This document shows positions 43,274 through 51,983 of a DNA stretch of 64,000 nt, piece after piece. Every line of letters starts with the position of its first letter. Position 1 is the first letter of the stretch. The notes beneath the pieces were generated by a model. That model did not search any database, was not told the DNA's origin, and saw nothing but the letters and a program-made list of their open reading frames with translations. This DNA is from Kozakia baliensis. Its GTDB lineage: Bacteria; Pseudomonadota; Alphaproteobacteria; Acetobacterales; Acetobacteraceae. The position numbers and the translations under genes were made by a program. The stretch is from contig NZ_CP014677.1 in assembly GCF_001787335.1 (NCBI RefSeq), forward strand, positions 1-64,000, given 5' to 3'.

Positions 43274-46200
43274 CGGTCATATCCCGATGACGGACTGCTG
43301 CATGCAAGGTCAATATCTTATATAAAACAAAAGCACAGAATAGAGCGCCGAAAAATGCCGCGATGATCACCCGCATTGAGTGATTGCGCATGAAAAAATC
43401 CGGCCATAACCATAAAGGGAGTTTGCCCACCGTGTAGGTTGGCAAGTTTCGCGTCGCGATCACCTTATCTCCATTGATGATGGTAAGGTCACCTTGAATG
43501 CCTGGTTGCAATTGACGGTCATGCATAGCTTGCACCAAGCGATCGACGCCCTGAGGCGTGCCTCCTAATAGCAAGACAACGCTGCGATGCGCTGCATAGG
43601 GGGACTGACGCTCAAAAAGCGCGCCTCCATCTGACATGAGTGTCCCGCTCTGAAACGATTGTGTCTGTGCATGCGTATCCCGCTCCGCCGGCCATGCAAA
43701 ATGGATGCCGTCGAGCAGAGATCCGGCCGTATAGACCAAGCTATGACCTTCAATATGATAAGGCGTGTCGGCAAAAACTCGACTCAGCCAACTCATGCCG
43801 GGCAGACTATCGATAACGATAAGATTTCGCTGTTCCTCCTCCGATATTTCGTTCGGCCCGAGGATGCTGACGTTCTCTACAGGATAATGCGTCATTGCAC
43901 CGAAACTGCCGATAAGATCAAGAAAACCCGTCAGTAAGCTTGAGGAAGGGTTGGGTGGCAAGACAACGGCCGTATCAGACAAATCGGCCATGCGTGTATA
44001 AGGAAAACCGCTGTTTGCGAAGAACGCGAGATTGGGCAAAGAAGTAAAATGATGGGCTCGGCTTAGGTCGAGAGTGGAATCCGCGTCGATACTGCTTCGC
44101 AGATCTTGCGTCATCCCGCTGCAATCTCGACGCGCGATAGGCCGATTTTCGAAATAAAATCGAAAATCATTCTGGCCGTATAACGTCCACAAAGGAATCC
44201 GCACATGAGCGTTTTGTACTTGCGACGCATCTGGCCAAAAGCGGTTCAACCAACCGGGCAACGTATGCGGATGTGCCATCGCATAGCTCCGCAGATAGAT
44301 ATCGTTCATACTTACATCGACGTGCGAACGCGCTTGATCGATTTCCGTACCTAAAGGTCCGCGAAATCTAACACTGGCCTCAAAAGGTCGATTACGCCAC
44401 GTATAGAGGTCAGGAAGCGCTTTGAACGGCACGGACAACGTCCCTGGGACGTATCCTCGTCCTTCCAACCGGCCTAAATCGACGAGTTCTCCAAAATGCA
44501 CGGGGCGCGTAAGATTGATGAAAGCAGGGGCGTCGTAAGGCTGCCGAGCATCGGTTACAACCGGCGCGATCATTTGGCGCGCACTACGAGGAAGATCGTT
44601 GGAGTTGAACACCATACCGCGCGCAGCGGTTTCAACTTCCGCATCGGAACGACCGGTGACGACGAGTAACGTTCCAAAAGAATCATGCGGATTAAGAAGT
44701 TCAATCAAGGTGGGCCCTGTCACAGGCTCCACATTTTTCAAAAGAGCTTGAAGCTGTGAAGCCGTTCCAACCACAATCCCATTTCCGCTATTCGGAACAT
44801 CTTGCGATACTGGGAAGGTAACACCGCGATAGTCCGAGAGCTGACCAAACCACGATGCCAGCAAGGCGGCAGACTTTAAAAGCGCGCGGTCAGTCGTCAC
44901 GGGCAACACTATTGCGACACGCGCCTTTTCCTTCAACGCGGCGTCAAAGAACGGCAATGGCAGCGCTGATAAGTCCTGGCTAGGAGAAAGCGGAGCAGTG
45001 CTGATTGATATGGTAGATCTACCTAAGATTTGCGCCCATAATGTATCACTCACTTGGTTTCCGCAGGTTTCCGTATACTGACCTGCGAAACGAAACGTCA
45101 GATTGTTTTTATTTTTAAAATATAGTGGATTTATTGAAAAAGTGAGCGGCCCAAAGGCAGCCTGCTCACGAGTTACGTGAATCGTGCCGACGAATTGGTC
45201 ATTAAGAAAGATCGACACGGCGCTAGCTGCCGGAAGCATCATGGGGGAAAGGGAACCAAAGAGCGTCAGGGTTGCGCCAGTCACCAATGAAGTGGCCGGA
45301 ACGCCAAATTCAACGCCTTGTATCGGAATCCAAGGCGACATCGCTAGGATTTCCGCGCTACCCAATTGAGCGAATGTGCGTTGCGTCGTCGTGTCCGCGA
45401 TAACATCGGTTCCCGCATAAGTGGCAGCCTGCGGAAGTGGCATCGTTATTGGGGCGTGTACATTCTCTTTCGTCGTTGCATCAGGCAACGGCGGCTCCGC
45501 TGACAGGGTCGTCGGCCCTACTAGCTCATGAGTAGGCGCTGGGGTCTGCGCATACCCGCAGGCGATCGCGCCATATAGTGTGAACATAAAGATAACCGCT
45601 TTAAGCATTGCAGCTTTGTGAGGCTGCAATGTAACACCCATTTTTTTTGCAGATTCCGGCGGTTTAGCGGAGATGCCTGGAACAGACTGAGCTTTTCCGC
45701 CTGTTTTAAACAATGTTTTGATACTGACGACGACCAATCTAAGAGAATGCAGCAGTCGGTCAGGCGCATAATCGGCCCAATTCGCCCAAGCGTCTGGACG
45801 TCCAAATACAAGACGAATGATCTCGGCTTCCTGTAAGAGCGTGGTATCGCGCCATTGTAGCGATAACGTATGAGGGTTCGGCATGCGCATGGTTTGTGCA
45901 GGGATCACCAGCATCTGATCACCGTCCGAGGCTAAGAACTGCACGGACTGATTTGGCTCCACAGTCGTAAGGGGTTCTGCGAAACTACAAGAAAGACCAC
46001 CTCGCGACATTTCTAGCGTCTGGCCTGAGATAATCCGACCATCCTCGAACCGGATCATGGCCGGTATCGAAGCACGCACTCGGTGACTTCGCCTTAGTTG
46101 ACGGCTTTCCCGGCCAACCGATATCGATGCCAAAACAACACCAAGACTAATAGTAATCCAGAGCAAATTCATCCAAAGAGCGTTCGTCACAATGGCCGTA

Positions 46201-47822
46201 TTTTTCTGCATCACCAGACGCCAGATACCGAATAGAACGCCCCCTCCCAATATAGATGCAAATATGGCGTTCGGATAAATCGCAGACCAATCCAGATAAG
46301 ACCGATTTAGCAATCCACCTTTTTCCGTTACGTTGAATTTACCTCGTCGAGGAAACAACAACGTAATAATAGTCACACGAACAAGAAATAACGCTAATGT
46401 CGTTTCGTATATTTCACTCCAGAAAGAATATCTCCAATTTTTATTAACGCGCGCAGAAGTTGCAATAGAATGCGCAAGGTGCGGCAAAGCGTATACAGCA
46501 ATTGCAAGTGGAGAGGCTGCGATAAGCGTCTGGCTGAAGAAAAGATATACCAACGGCGCCGCAAGAAAAATAACTCTTGGGATAGCGAACAAAAAACCTG
46601 CAATTGCCGAAAAATAGCATAAACGCTGAGCGAACGTTAAACCCGGGCCAAATAAAGGATTATCCAGTCGAAGAATTTGGAGCATTCCCCGGGCCCAACG
46701 CATCCGCTGACCGATATGAAGGATTAGACGTTCTGTTGAAAGGCCTGCAGCCATGGGTAGACGCAAATATGCGGTCGACCAACCACGCCTCTGTAGTTTC
46801 AGCGCGGTGTGCATATCTTCTGTAACGGTCTCAGTAGCAATTCCGCCAATTTCTTCTAGTGCTTCACGGCGAATGACCGCACATGAACCGCAAAAGAATG
46901 TCGCGTTCCAAAAGTCGTTTCCGTCTTGTATCAAGCCATAAAAAAGATTTCCTTCCGGCGGCACCACTTCACCGCGCGCAAGATTACGTTGGAATGGATC
47001 TGGGGAGTAGAAGTGATGTGGGGTCTGTAAAAGGGATAAATGAGAATCCTTCAGAAACCAGCCAACGATATTTTGCAAAAAACTACGCGTCGGAATGTGA
47101 TCGCAGTCAAATATAGCAATGAAATCACTATTTGTTTGCCTCATAGCGTAGTTTAAATTACCTGCTTTCGCGTGACTATTATCGGGTCGGGAGATGTAAC
47201 CCGCACCACATGACTGAGAAAATTCCATAAATTCCTGACGATGACCATCGTCGAGAATATAAACGTTTAAACGATCTGCCGGCCAATCTATCGTCAACGC
47301 AGCAAGAACGGACAAGCGTACGATGTCGAGATCCTCGTTATAAGTGGGAATAAAAACATCGATACTCGGCCATGCTGCGACGTCTTCTGGCATTGGAACT
47401 ATTTTACGCTGCAGTGGGTGCAATGTCTGGAAATAGCTGAGCAGCAGCATGATTAATGCATATACCTCGGCTAACCCTAACATGCCCCCCAGAACGACCT
47501 GTATCCATGTTTGAAAATCGAGGGTCTCAGTTAGACGCCAAGAGACATAACGCATTGATACGAGAAGTGATAAAAACTTCAGAAAAAGCGTAGCACGAGG
47601 ACTAGGCGATCGGTTTACAATAGCAAATAGGATGATACCGAAGACTGCCACAAAAGTCTGTTCAGCAATGTCGAGATATGCGGAGGCGCCAAGAAGCAAA
47701 AAGCTTCCACCCAGAAGCGCCATGCCGCTTCTCGCCACATACCGATATCGGCCGACCAACGCGGCAGAAAGCCATCTGTCAACGAAGCGATAGATAGAAT
47801 CAAACGTATTTCGGGCTCTCAT
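43263..47822 (-). CDS. bcsAB: Fused cellulose synthase catalytic and c-di-GMP-linked subunits (BcsA-BcsB)
   Basis: 1519 residues. BcsA half: membrane helices, GT2 motifs D191-D192 ('YILDDGHRQEF'), D239-x-D241 ('IFDCDH'), T-E-D 334-336, Q-R-M-R-W 372-376, gating loop F-x-V-T-x-K-G 496-502, then PilZ with R578-x-x-R581. The second PilZ motif reads E-M-S-R-G-G (604-609), with Glu where D/N-x-S-x-x-G normally has Asp. A hydrophobic segment near 735 leads into the BcsB half ('SPWIPIQGVEFGVPATSLVT' onward) ending in a transmembrane anchor ('MRVIIAAFFGALFCAFVLYK'). The fusion is as in Komagataeibacter. UDP-glucose is polymerised into beta-1,4-glucan at the inner membrane. It overlaps bcsQ by four bases. 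Confidence 0.95.
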   Translation of the reverse strand: MRARNTFDSIYRFVDRWLSAALVGRYRYVARSGMALLGGSFLLLGASAYLDIAEQTFVAVFGIILFAIVNRSPSPRATLFLKFLSLLVSMRYVSWRLTETLDFQTWIQVVLGGMLGLAEVYALIMLLLSYFQTLHPLQRKIVPMPEDVAAWPSIDVFIPTYNEDLDIVRLSVLAALTIDWPADRLNVYILDDGHRQEFMEFSQSCGAGYISRPDNSHAKAGNLNYAMRQTNSDFIAIFDCDHIPTRSFLQNIVGWFLKDSHLSLLQTPHHFYSPDPFQRNLARGEVVPPEGNLFYGLIQDGNDFWNATFFCGSCAVIRREALEEIGGIATETVTEDMHTALKLQRRGWSTAYLRLPMAAGLSTERLILHIGQRMRWARGMLQILRLDNPLFGPGLTFAQRLCYFSAIAGFLFAIPRVIFLAAPLVYLFFSQTLIAASPLAIAVYALPHLAHSIATSARVNKNWRYSFWSEIYETTLALFLVRVTIITLLFPRRGKFNVTEKGGLLNRSYLDWSAIYPNAIFASILGGGVLFGIWRLVMQKNTAIVTNALWMNLLWITISLGVVLASISVGRESRQLRRSHRVRASIPAMIRFEDGRIISGQTLEMSRGGLSCSFAEPLTTVEPNQSVQFLASDGDQMLVIPAQTMRMPNPHTLSLQWRDTTLLQEAEIIRLVFGRPDAWANWADYAPDRLLHSLRLVVVSIKTLFKTGGKAQSVPGISAKPPESAKKMGVTLQPHKAAMLKAVIFMFTLYGAIACGYAQTPAPTHELVGPTTLSAEPPLPDATTKENVHAPITMPLPQAATYAGTDVIADTTTQRTFAQLGSAEILAMSPWIPIQGVEFGVPATSLVTGATLTLFGSLSPMMLPAASAVSIFLNDQFVGTIHVTREQAAFGPLTFSINPLYFKNKNNLTFRFAGQYTETCGNQVSDTLWAQILGRSTISISTAPLSPSQDLSALPLPFFDAALKEKARVAIVLPVTTDRALLKSAALLASWFGQLSDYRGVTFPVSQDVPNSGNGIVVGTASQLQALLKNVEPVTGPTLIELLNPHDSFGTLLVVTGRSDAEVETAARGMVFNSNDLPRSARQMIAPVVTDARQPYDAPAFINLTRPVHFGELVDLGRLEGRGYVPGTLSVPFKALPDLYTWRNRPFEASVRFRGPLGTEIDQARSHVDVSMNDIYLRSYAMAHPHTLPGWLNRFWPDASQVQNAHVRIPLWTLYGQNDFRFYFENRPIARRDCSGMTQDLRSSIDADSTLDLSRAHHFTSLPNLAFFANSGFPYTRMADLSDTAVVLPPNPSSSLLTGFLDLIGSFGAMTHYPVENVSILGPNEISEEEQRNLIVIDSLPGMSWLSRVFADTPYHIEGHSLVYTAGSLLDGIHFAWPAERDTHAQTQSFQSGTLMSDGGALFERQSPYAAHRSVVLLLGGTPQGVDRLVQAMHDRQLQPGIQGDLTIINGDKVIATRNLPTYTVGKLPLWLWPDFFMRNHSMRVIIAAFFGALFCAFVLYKILTLHAAVRHRDMTDAS

Positions 47823-48598
47823 TGAGTGCCCCCCAAAACCGACCAGACCCGCTGCGCTCCTAATCGAAGGTCGGCCGCGGCGCGTGAGAGCGGCGCATAA
47901 TCATGGACCAAATGCTGAGCCGCCAGTGCTTCGGTTACATGTTCATCGCGATAAACAACGCCGAGCAAGTCAGAAGAAAACGCACTTGAGATATTTTGCA
48001 CCAGGGTCATTGCTAAGCGATTGAGCGGGTCCACCTGATTAACAATCACACCATGCTTCAAAGTTTTCTGCTGACGCGTCGTATTGGCAGGATATCCGTA
48101 GCATTCTCCGGATTTAATCTCGCTCATGAGAACAAGAGAGGCTGCATCAGGCGCTAAAACACTTATGAGAAGGTCAGTTACCGGCAGCACGGCGGCAAGC
48201 GAAGTGGATGGCCCTGGCGCCGTGTCGACAATGACGGCAGTAAGCGGATCAGATGCGAGAAACTGAAGCGGATGCGCTAGCAATTCGGGGCGGGTTGCCA
48301 GTGAAGATGCTAAATGTAGATTGTCTTCGAACGACATCGTGCCATAGGGCATAACGAAGACACCGCTTGCGCTCCGAACTGCCATTTTGCTCCATCGTTC
48401 GGGGCTTTCGATTTGTGCCATAATCCCGTTTCGTTGCGCTAGCGGGATACCAAAATGAAGACGCAAAGTATTTTGCGGGTCCAAATCAATGACGATAATT
48501 TGCTGAATACCTAATTGGATAAGCTGCCCGGCAATATTTGCCGCAAGCATGCTTTTACCAACACCCCCTTTTGGGGAGGCTAAGCAAATAAGTGGCAT
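47819..48598 (-). CDS. bcsQ: ParA/MinD-type ATPase of cellulose operons (BcsQ)
   Basis: 259 residues. A deviant Walker A is at the N terminus ('LASPKGGVGKSMLAANIAGQ'), with Walker A' 'IVIDLDPQNTLRLHFG' and 'AVIVDTAPGPSTSLAA'. The position directly before bcsAB and the length match BcsQ/YhjQ, which is required for cellulose export and polar localisation in enterobacteria. The stop overlaps the bcsAB ATG. Classic Komagataeibacter bcs1 operons lack bcsQ, so this layout mixes bcsQ with the AAB-type cmcAx, ccpA and bcsD set. Confidence 0.93.
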   Translation of the reverse strand: MPLICLASPKGGVGKSMLAANIAGQLIQLGIQQIIVIDLDPQNTLRLHFGIPLAQRNGIMAQIESPERWSKMAVRSASGVFVMPYGTMSFEDNLHLASSLATRPELLAHPLQFLASDPLTAVIVDTAPGPSTSLAAVLPVTDLLISVLAPDAASLVLMSEIKSGECYGYPANTTRQQKTLKHGVIVNQVDPLNRLAMTLVQNISSAFSSDLLGVVYRDEHVTEALAAQHLVHDYAPLSRAAADLRLGAQRVWSVLGGTQ

Positions 48599-48662
48599 GT
48601 CGGAAACCTAATGAACTAGTTAATGGAAAATTGAGTTAGGAGCAGAGTTTTCTAACGCGGCC

Positions 48663-49052
48663 TTATTTAAAAATGTCGCGTAGAGTAGGTTCTGATAACG
48701 AGGGCCCTACGTTGGCACCGCCTAAAAACTCGAACAATTCTTGCAATGACTTCTGCTTCCATACGGTATTTTCAGCGCCGCCCTTGTTTTGCTTTGTCTT
48801 ATCGTCGGGCGGTCTTTGCTCGACACGCTCTGGCGATAATGACGGTTGCGACTGGACAAACGAATTTTCCTGGCGGCCCTCTTCAGCATTACCGTTAAAA
48901 TCTGTCGATGATCCATTTTTGGCCAGGCGACTAAGCATATTGAAACTTTGATACGCCGGTGCCGACTTGCTCTCAGTCTGCGGTTCGCTCTCGGACGGAT
49001 GTGACTTCATCAATGCGTCTTGAATCAGTGGGAAACGAGAAAAATCAGTCAT
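48663..49052 (-). CDS. CcpA-like cellulose-complementing protein (short form)
   Basis: 129 residues, polar and Ser/Pro/Gln-rich, probably disordered in the middle. The C-terminal 32 residues ('LQELFEFLGGANVGPSLSEP' then 'TLRDIF') resemble the end of Komagataeibacter CcpAx as I remember it ([MV]-x-E-[VL]-F-x-x-L-G-G...S-x-P-x-L-R). The operon position is the same: after cmcAx and before the synthase. CcpAx interacts with BcsD, which is also present. The length is about a third of CcpAx. BcsP/BcsR is the other candidate by position. The ATG overlaps the cmcAx end by 8 bases. Confidence 0.6.
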   Translation of the reverse strand: MTDFSRFPLIQDALMKSHPSESEPQTESKSAPAYQSFNMLSRLAKNGSSTDFNGNAEEGRQENSFVQSQPSLSPERVEQRPPDDKTKQNKGGAENTVWKQKSLQELFEFLGGANVGPSLSEPTLRDIFK

Positions 49053-50084
49053 GAGCGTTTTCCATGCTTACTATGTGAGCCAACATTGTGAGGCATGCCG
49101 AGTAATAATCGCCACTCCCCCGCACGGAAGGAAGCTTGTATTTTTCTGCAAGCTTAGGATCGGTAGCAATGGCAACAGCTTGAAAACCGGCTGGGGCGTT
49201 ATAAGGCGAGCGTGTTCCGTTCGGTAAATCTACCCAGCCTGGAATTGCATGGATGCCCCAATGCTGCCAGAAAGCATCAAGGTTCTGCTTGAGCGGATCT
49301 GAAAATACTCCTCCCCAAACCATGTAAAGAGGAATCCTGATAGCATCGTAGGAGAAGCGAGGAGGCCATCTTTTTGCAATATGCGTGTGATCGTCTGAGA
49401 ATTGGACTGCCACCCAATCTGGCGGAAGTTTCCACATACCGTAAAGACTGTTTTCTATAAGTCGTACGCCATCTTTAATTAAGTTTTCCCACGGTCCCGT
49501 CGAATGTATACGAGCGGCAGCCTGTAAAGCTGGAAAAATATAATAAGAAAGATTGATGACGACACAGTTACGTTGCGTAAAACCTTGCATACCTGGAAGC
49601 AGCAAAACACGTCCGTTGACAAACTTCACGACGCTTTTAGCAAGATCGTCAAAAATTTTCAGCGCGTAACGAAGAAACTGCGGTTCGTGCCACTGATCTG
49701 CCGCCCGTACCAATGCCCATGCAATCAGCAAATCTCCGTCTGTCGCTGTATTCATGTCCGTCACATGTGGTGTATTGGGGCGCCAACGCCAGACATGTAA
49801 ACTCGTATCGGGACGATAAAGCGCTGCTTGAGTCCAATTCCAAATTCGGTCAAACGCGGGACGATCTCCATAGGCCTGTGCAAACAAAAGCCCATATCCC
49901 TGCCCTTCGCTATGAGAAATATCTTTGTTCCCGTTATCTCGATGATCCTCCCGCTATCATCGAGATAACGGTGCCGAAATAAATCCCATTCGTTATCTTT
50001 CAATCCTGTAGCACGAGACTGGACGATGGACGCGACACCGCCAGACGCAAGCGTGACAGCCATCTGACGGCGTGTAAAAAACAT
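49045..50084 (-). pseudogene. bcsZ: Endo-beta-1,4-glucanase GH8 (cmcAx/bcsZ) broken by a frameshift
   Basis: ATG 50084 encodes a signal region ('MFFTRRQMAVTLASGGVASI') and 'WDLFRHRYLDDSGRII', then goes out of frame near 49960. The next frame reads 'GNKDISHSEGQGYGLLFAQA', where S-H-S-E-G-Q-G-Y holds the GH8 catalytic Glu, then 'TATDGDLLIAWALVRA' and 'RFSYDAIRIPLYMVWGG'. Removing two bases (one GA of GAGA) would join G-R-I-I to D-N-G-N-K. The frame downstream of the break has no usable start ahead of the catalytic Glu. The periplasmic glucanase normally aids crystalline cellulose formation. The break lies inside a perfect hairpin (49931-49971). Confidence 0.85.
49931..49971. repeat. Perfect 16-bp hairpin inside the broken cellulase gene
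   Basis: CCGTTATCTCGATGAT, loop CCTCCCGCT, ATCATCGAGATAACGG: perfect 16-bp stem with a 9-base loop. It coincides with the point where the GH8 frame shifts. Both arms are coding sequence. Confidence 0.9.
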
Positions 50085-50599
50085 ATATCGTTGTTGCTTG
50101 ACTATCTTTTATCCGAAGATCTTTGATAGAATTTCTTATTGTAATTAATATTTTTCCTAATTTTCTAAATATCTAATCAAACGCATGATTTATATTCATG
50201 GTTTAGTTCAACATACCAATATATAGAAACTGTATATTGAACCTTAACTTACGTTTTTTGAATTATATTTTTCCATACGCATATCATATCTACCAATTTT
50301 CCAACCCATCCTCACCAATAAGCAGCGCATTGCAACGCTGACCGTTTCGTTATATAATCGTTAACATAGTGTAAAAACTACTACAAGAACGATGTTGAGA
50401 TAAGTTTGTGCTCATGAGCTTTTATCAAGAACTTCAATATTACCAATGGTGGCCAGCATATTATGTATGCTAGGTTAATAATAAAAAATAATATGATTAA
50501 AATAATTACCATATAAAATATATGTATTGAGAATTTTTTAATCATAAATCAGCATGATTTCTCTTAACAAAGACTTAGGTAAAAGAAATAAGTTATATA
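50085..50599. promoter_or_regulatory. AT-rich divergent region, cellulose operon / diguanylate cyclase
   Basis: 515 A/T-rich bases between the divergent bcs operon and the globin-coupled cyclase gene. No gene was found. It must hold both promoters. Long AT blocks (50130-50300 and 50470-50590) are noticeable compared with the flanking coding DNA, but I could not assign a specific operator. Confidence 0.55.
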
Positions 50600-51958
50600 A
50601 TGAAAAATCAAGAAGACCTGTTTGGGGATGAATGGGAGCGACTTATCCATTCAACGAAGGAAAACATTCGTTCGGAATTGGCCGAGTTGGTTCAATACAA
50701 TGTAGAGGACTGCATTGCTGAATTTTATGATTCGTTACTCAACCATCCCGAAGCCAAGAATTTTCTATCCCTTGAGCTTGTTGATGTTCGCCTACGAACT
50801 GCGCTCAAGCGTTGGCTAATTGAGTTATTTTCCGCCGACAAGCCCAGCGCCAAGAAACTTGTCGCAACGCAGTATAAGATCGGCGTTGCCCATGCTCGTA
50901 TTCATCTTCCGATCCATCTTGTAATGCAAGGCGCACGAAGCATTAAAAATGTGCTTCGCAACCACCTTCAAACACGATCACTTTCTAAAGCCGAATTATA
51001 CGCATGTGTGGTCTATACTGATGATATGATTGACCTCGCTATCGAGTGCATGAGCCAAACGTTTGTTCAGGAAACTTGTAAAGAAGTTGAGAAGGATGAG
51101 GCTTTTCGGCAGGCGTCAATCGGGCAAGACGTCAGCCTTGAGCGCGAAGTCCAACGCGCGGCCCTATGGGAATGGGGGCAGACATTCCTTTTTGGCCTGT
51201 ATTCCGGTGCCACACGACCGCAGACCACGTTAGAAGGTTCTGATTTCGGACTATGGTTTAACCATAAAGGTTCAGCATTATTTCACAACGCGATCGAAAC
51301 CGAAAAGGTTCGTCGTTGTATTCATCGGATCGATCGCGAACTAAGTCCCGCCATATTGGCTGCACAGCCTCCCAATCCGAGCTTACTCAACGAAATACAA
51401 AGTACATTAGACGAAATTCGTTTTCTCATGAGCGAGCTTTTCAAAGTTATTGAAACTGTGGAAAGTGGCCGTGATCCTCTGACAAAAGCGTTAAACCGAC
51501 GCTTTTTATCCACAATCCTTAGCCGAGAAGTATCGCTTTCTCTTCGGCGCGCGACACCGTTTAGTGTCCTCATGATTGACGTTGATCATTTCAAAGACAT
51601 TAATGAAAAGCTTGGGCACGTGGGAGGAGACACGGTTTTACGCAACGTTGCTGAAATCTTGATAAATTCTTGTCGCTCCAGCGATTTTGTTTTTCGTTAC
51701 GGGGGAGAAGAATTCCTCATTGTATTGATTGAAACAGCAGCACCGCATGCGGAACAAGTTGCAGAGCGTATTCGTAGAGCAATTGAAAGCAGTCCTAAGT
51801 TAACTGTCAATGGACAAGGCATCGATGTTACGGCGTCAATCGGTATAGCAACTTTTGGCGGCCATCCTGATTACTCGTTTCTGGTTGAGGCCGCCGACAG
51901 AGCGCTTTACCTCGCGAAAGCAGAGGGACGAAATCGATGTAAGATAGCCTATGGTTAA
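50600..51958 (+). CDS. Globin-coupled diguanylate cyclase (DosC-like)
   Basis: 452 residues. The N-terminal 160 residues fit a sensor globin, with a likely proximal His in 'IGVAHARIHLP'. A helical middle domain follows, then GGDEF with 'DPLTKALNRRFLSTIL', 'VLMIDVDHFKDINEKLGHVG' and active site G-G-E-E-F. R-S-S-D five residues before it is an intact inhibitory I-site. This is the architecture of E. coli DosC (YddV), an oxygen-responsive c-di-GMP synthase. It is divergent from the bcs operon, so its product probably activates BcsAB. The ribosome site is weak. Confidence 0.88.
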   Translation: MKNQEDLFGDEWERLIHSTKENIRSELAELVQYNVEDCIAEFYDSLLNHPEAKNFLSLELVDVRLRTALKRWLIELFSADKPSAKKLVATQYKIGVAHARIHLPIHLVMQGARSIKNVLRNHLQTRSLSKAELYACVVYTDDMIDLAIECMSQTFVQETCKEVEKDEAFRQASIGQDVSLEREVQRAALWEWGQTFLFGLYSGATRPQTTLEGSDFGLWFNHKGSALFHNAIETEKVRRCIHRIDRELSPAILAAQPPNPSLLNEIQSTLDEIRFLMSELFKVIETVESGRDPLTKALNRRFLSTILSREVSLSLRRATPFSVLMIDVDHFKDINEKLGHVGGDTVLRNVAEILINSCRSSDFVFRYGGEEFLIVLIETAAPHAEQVAERIRRAIESSPKLTVNGQGIDVTASIGIATFGGHPDYSFLVEAADRALYLAKAEGRNRCKIAYG

Positions 51959-51983
51959 CTAAATAAAATCCATAGTGAAATCC

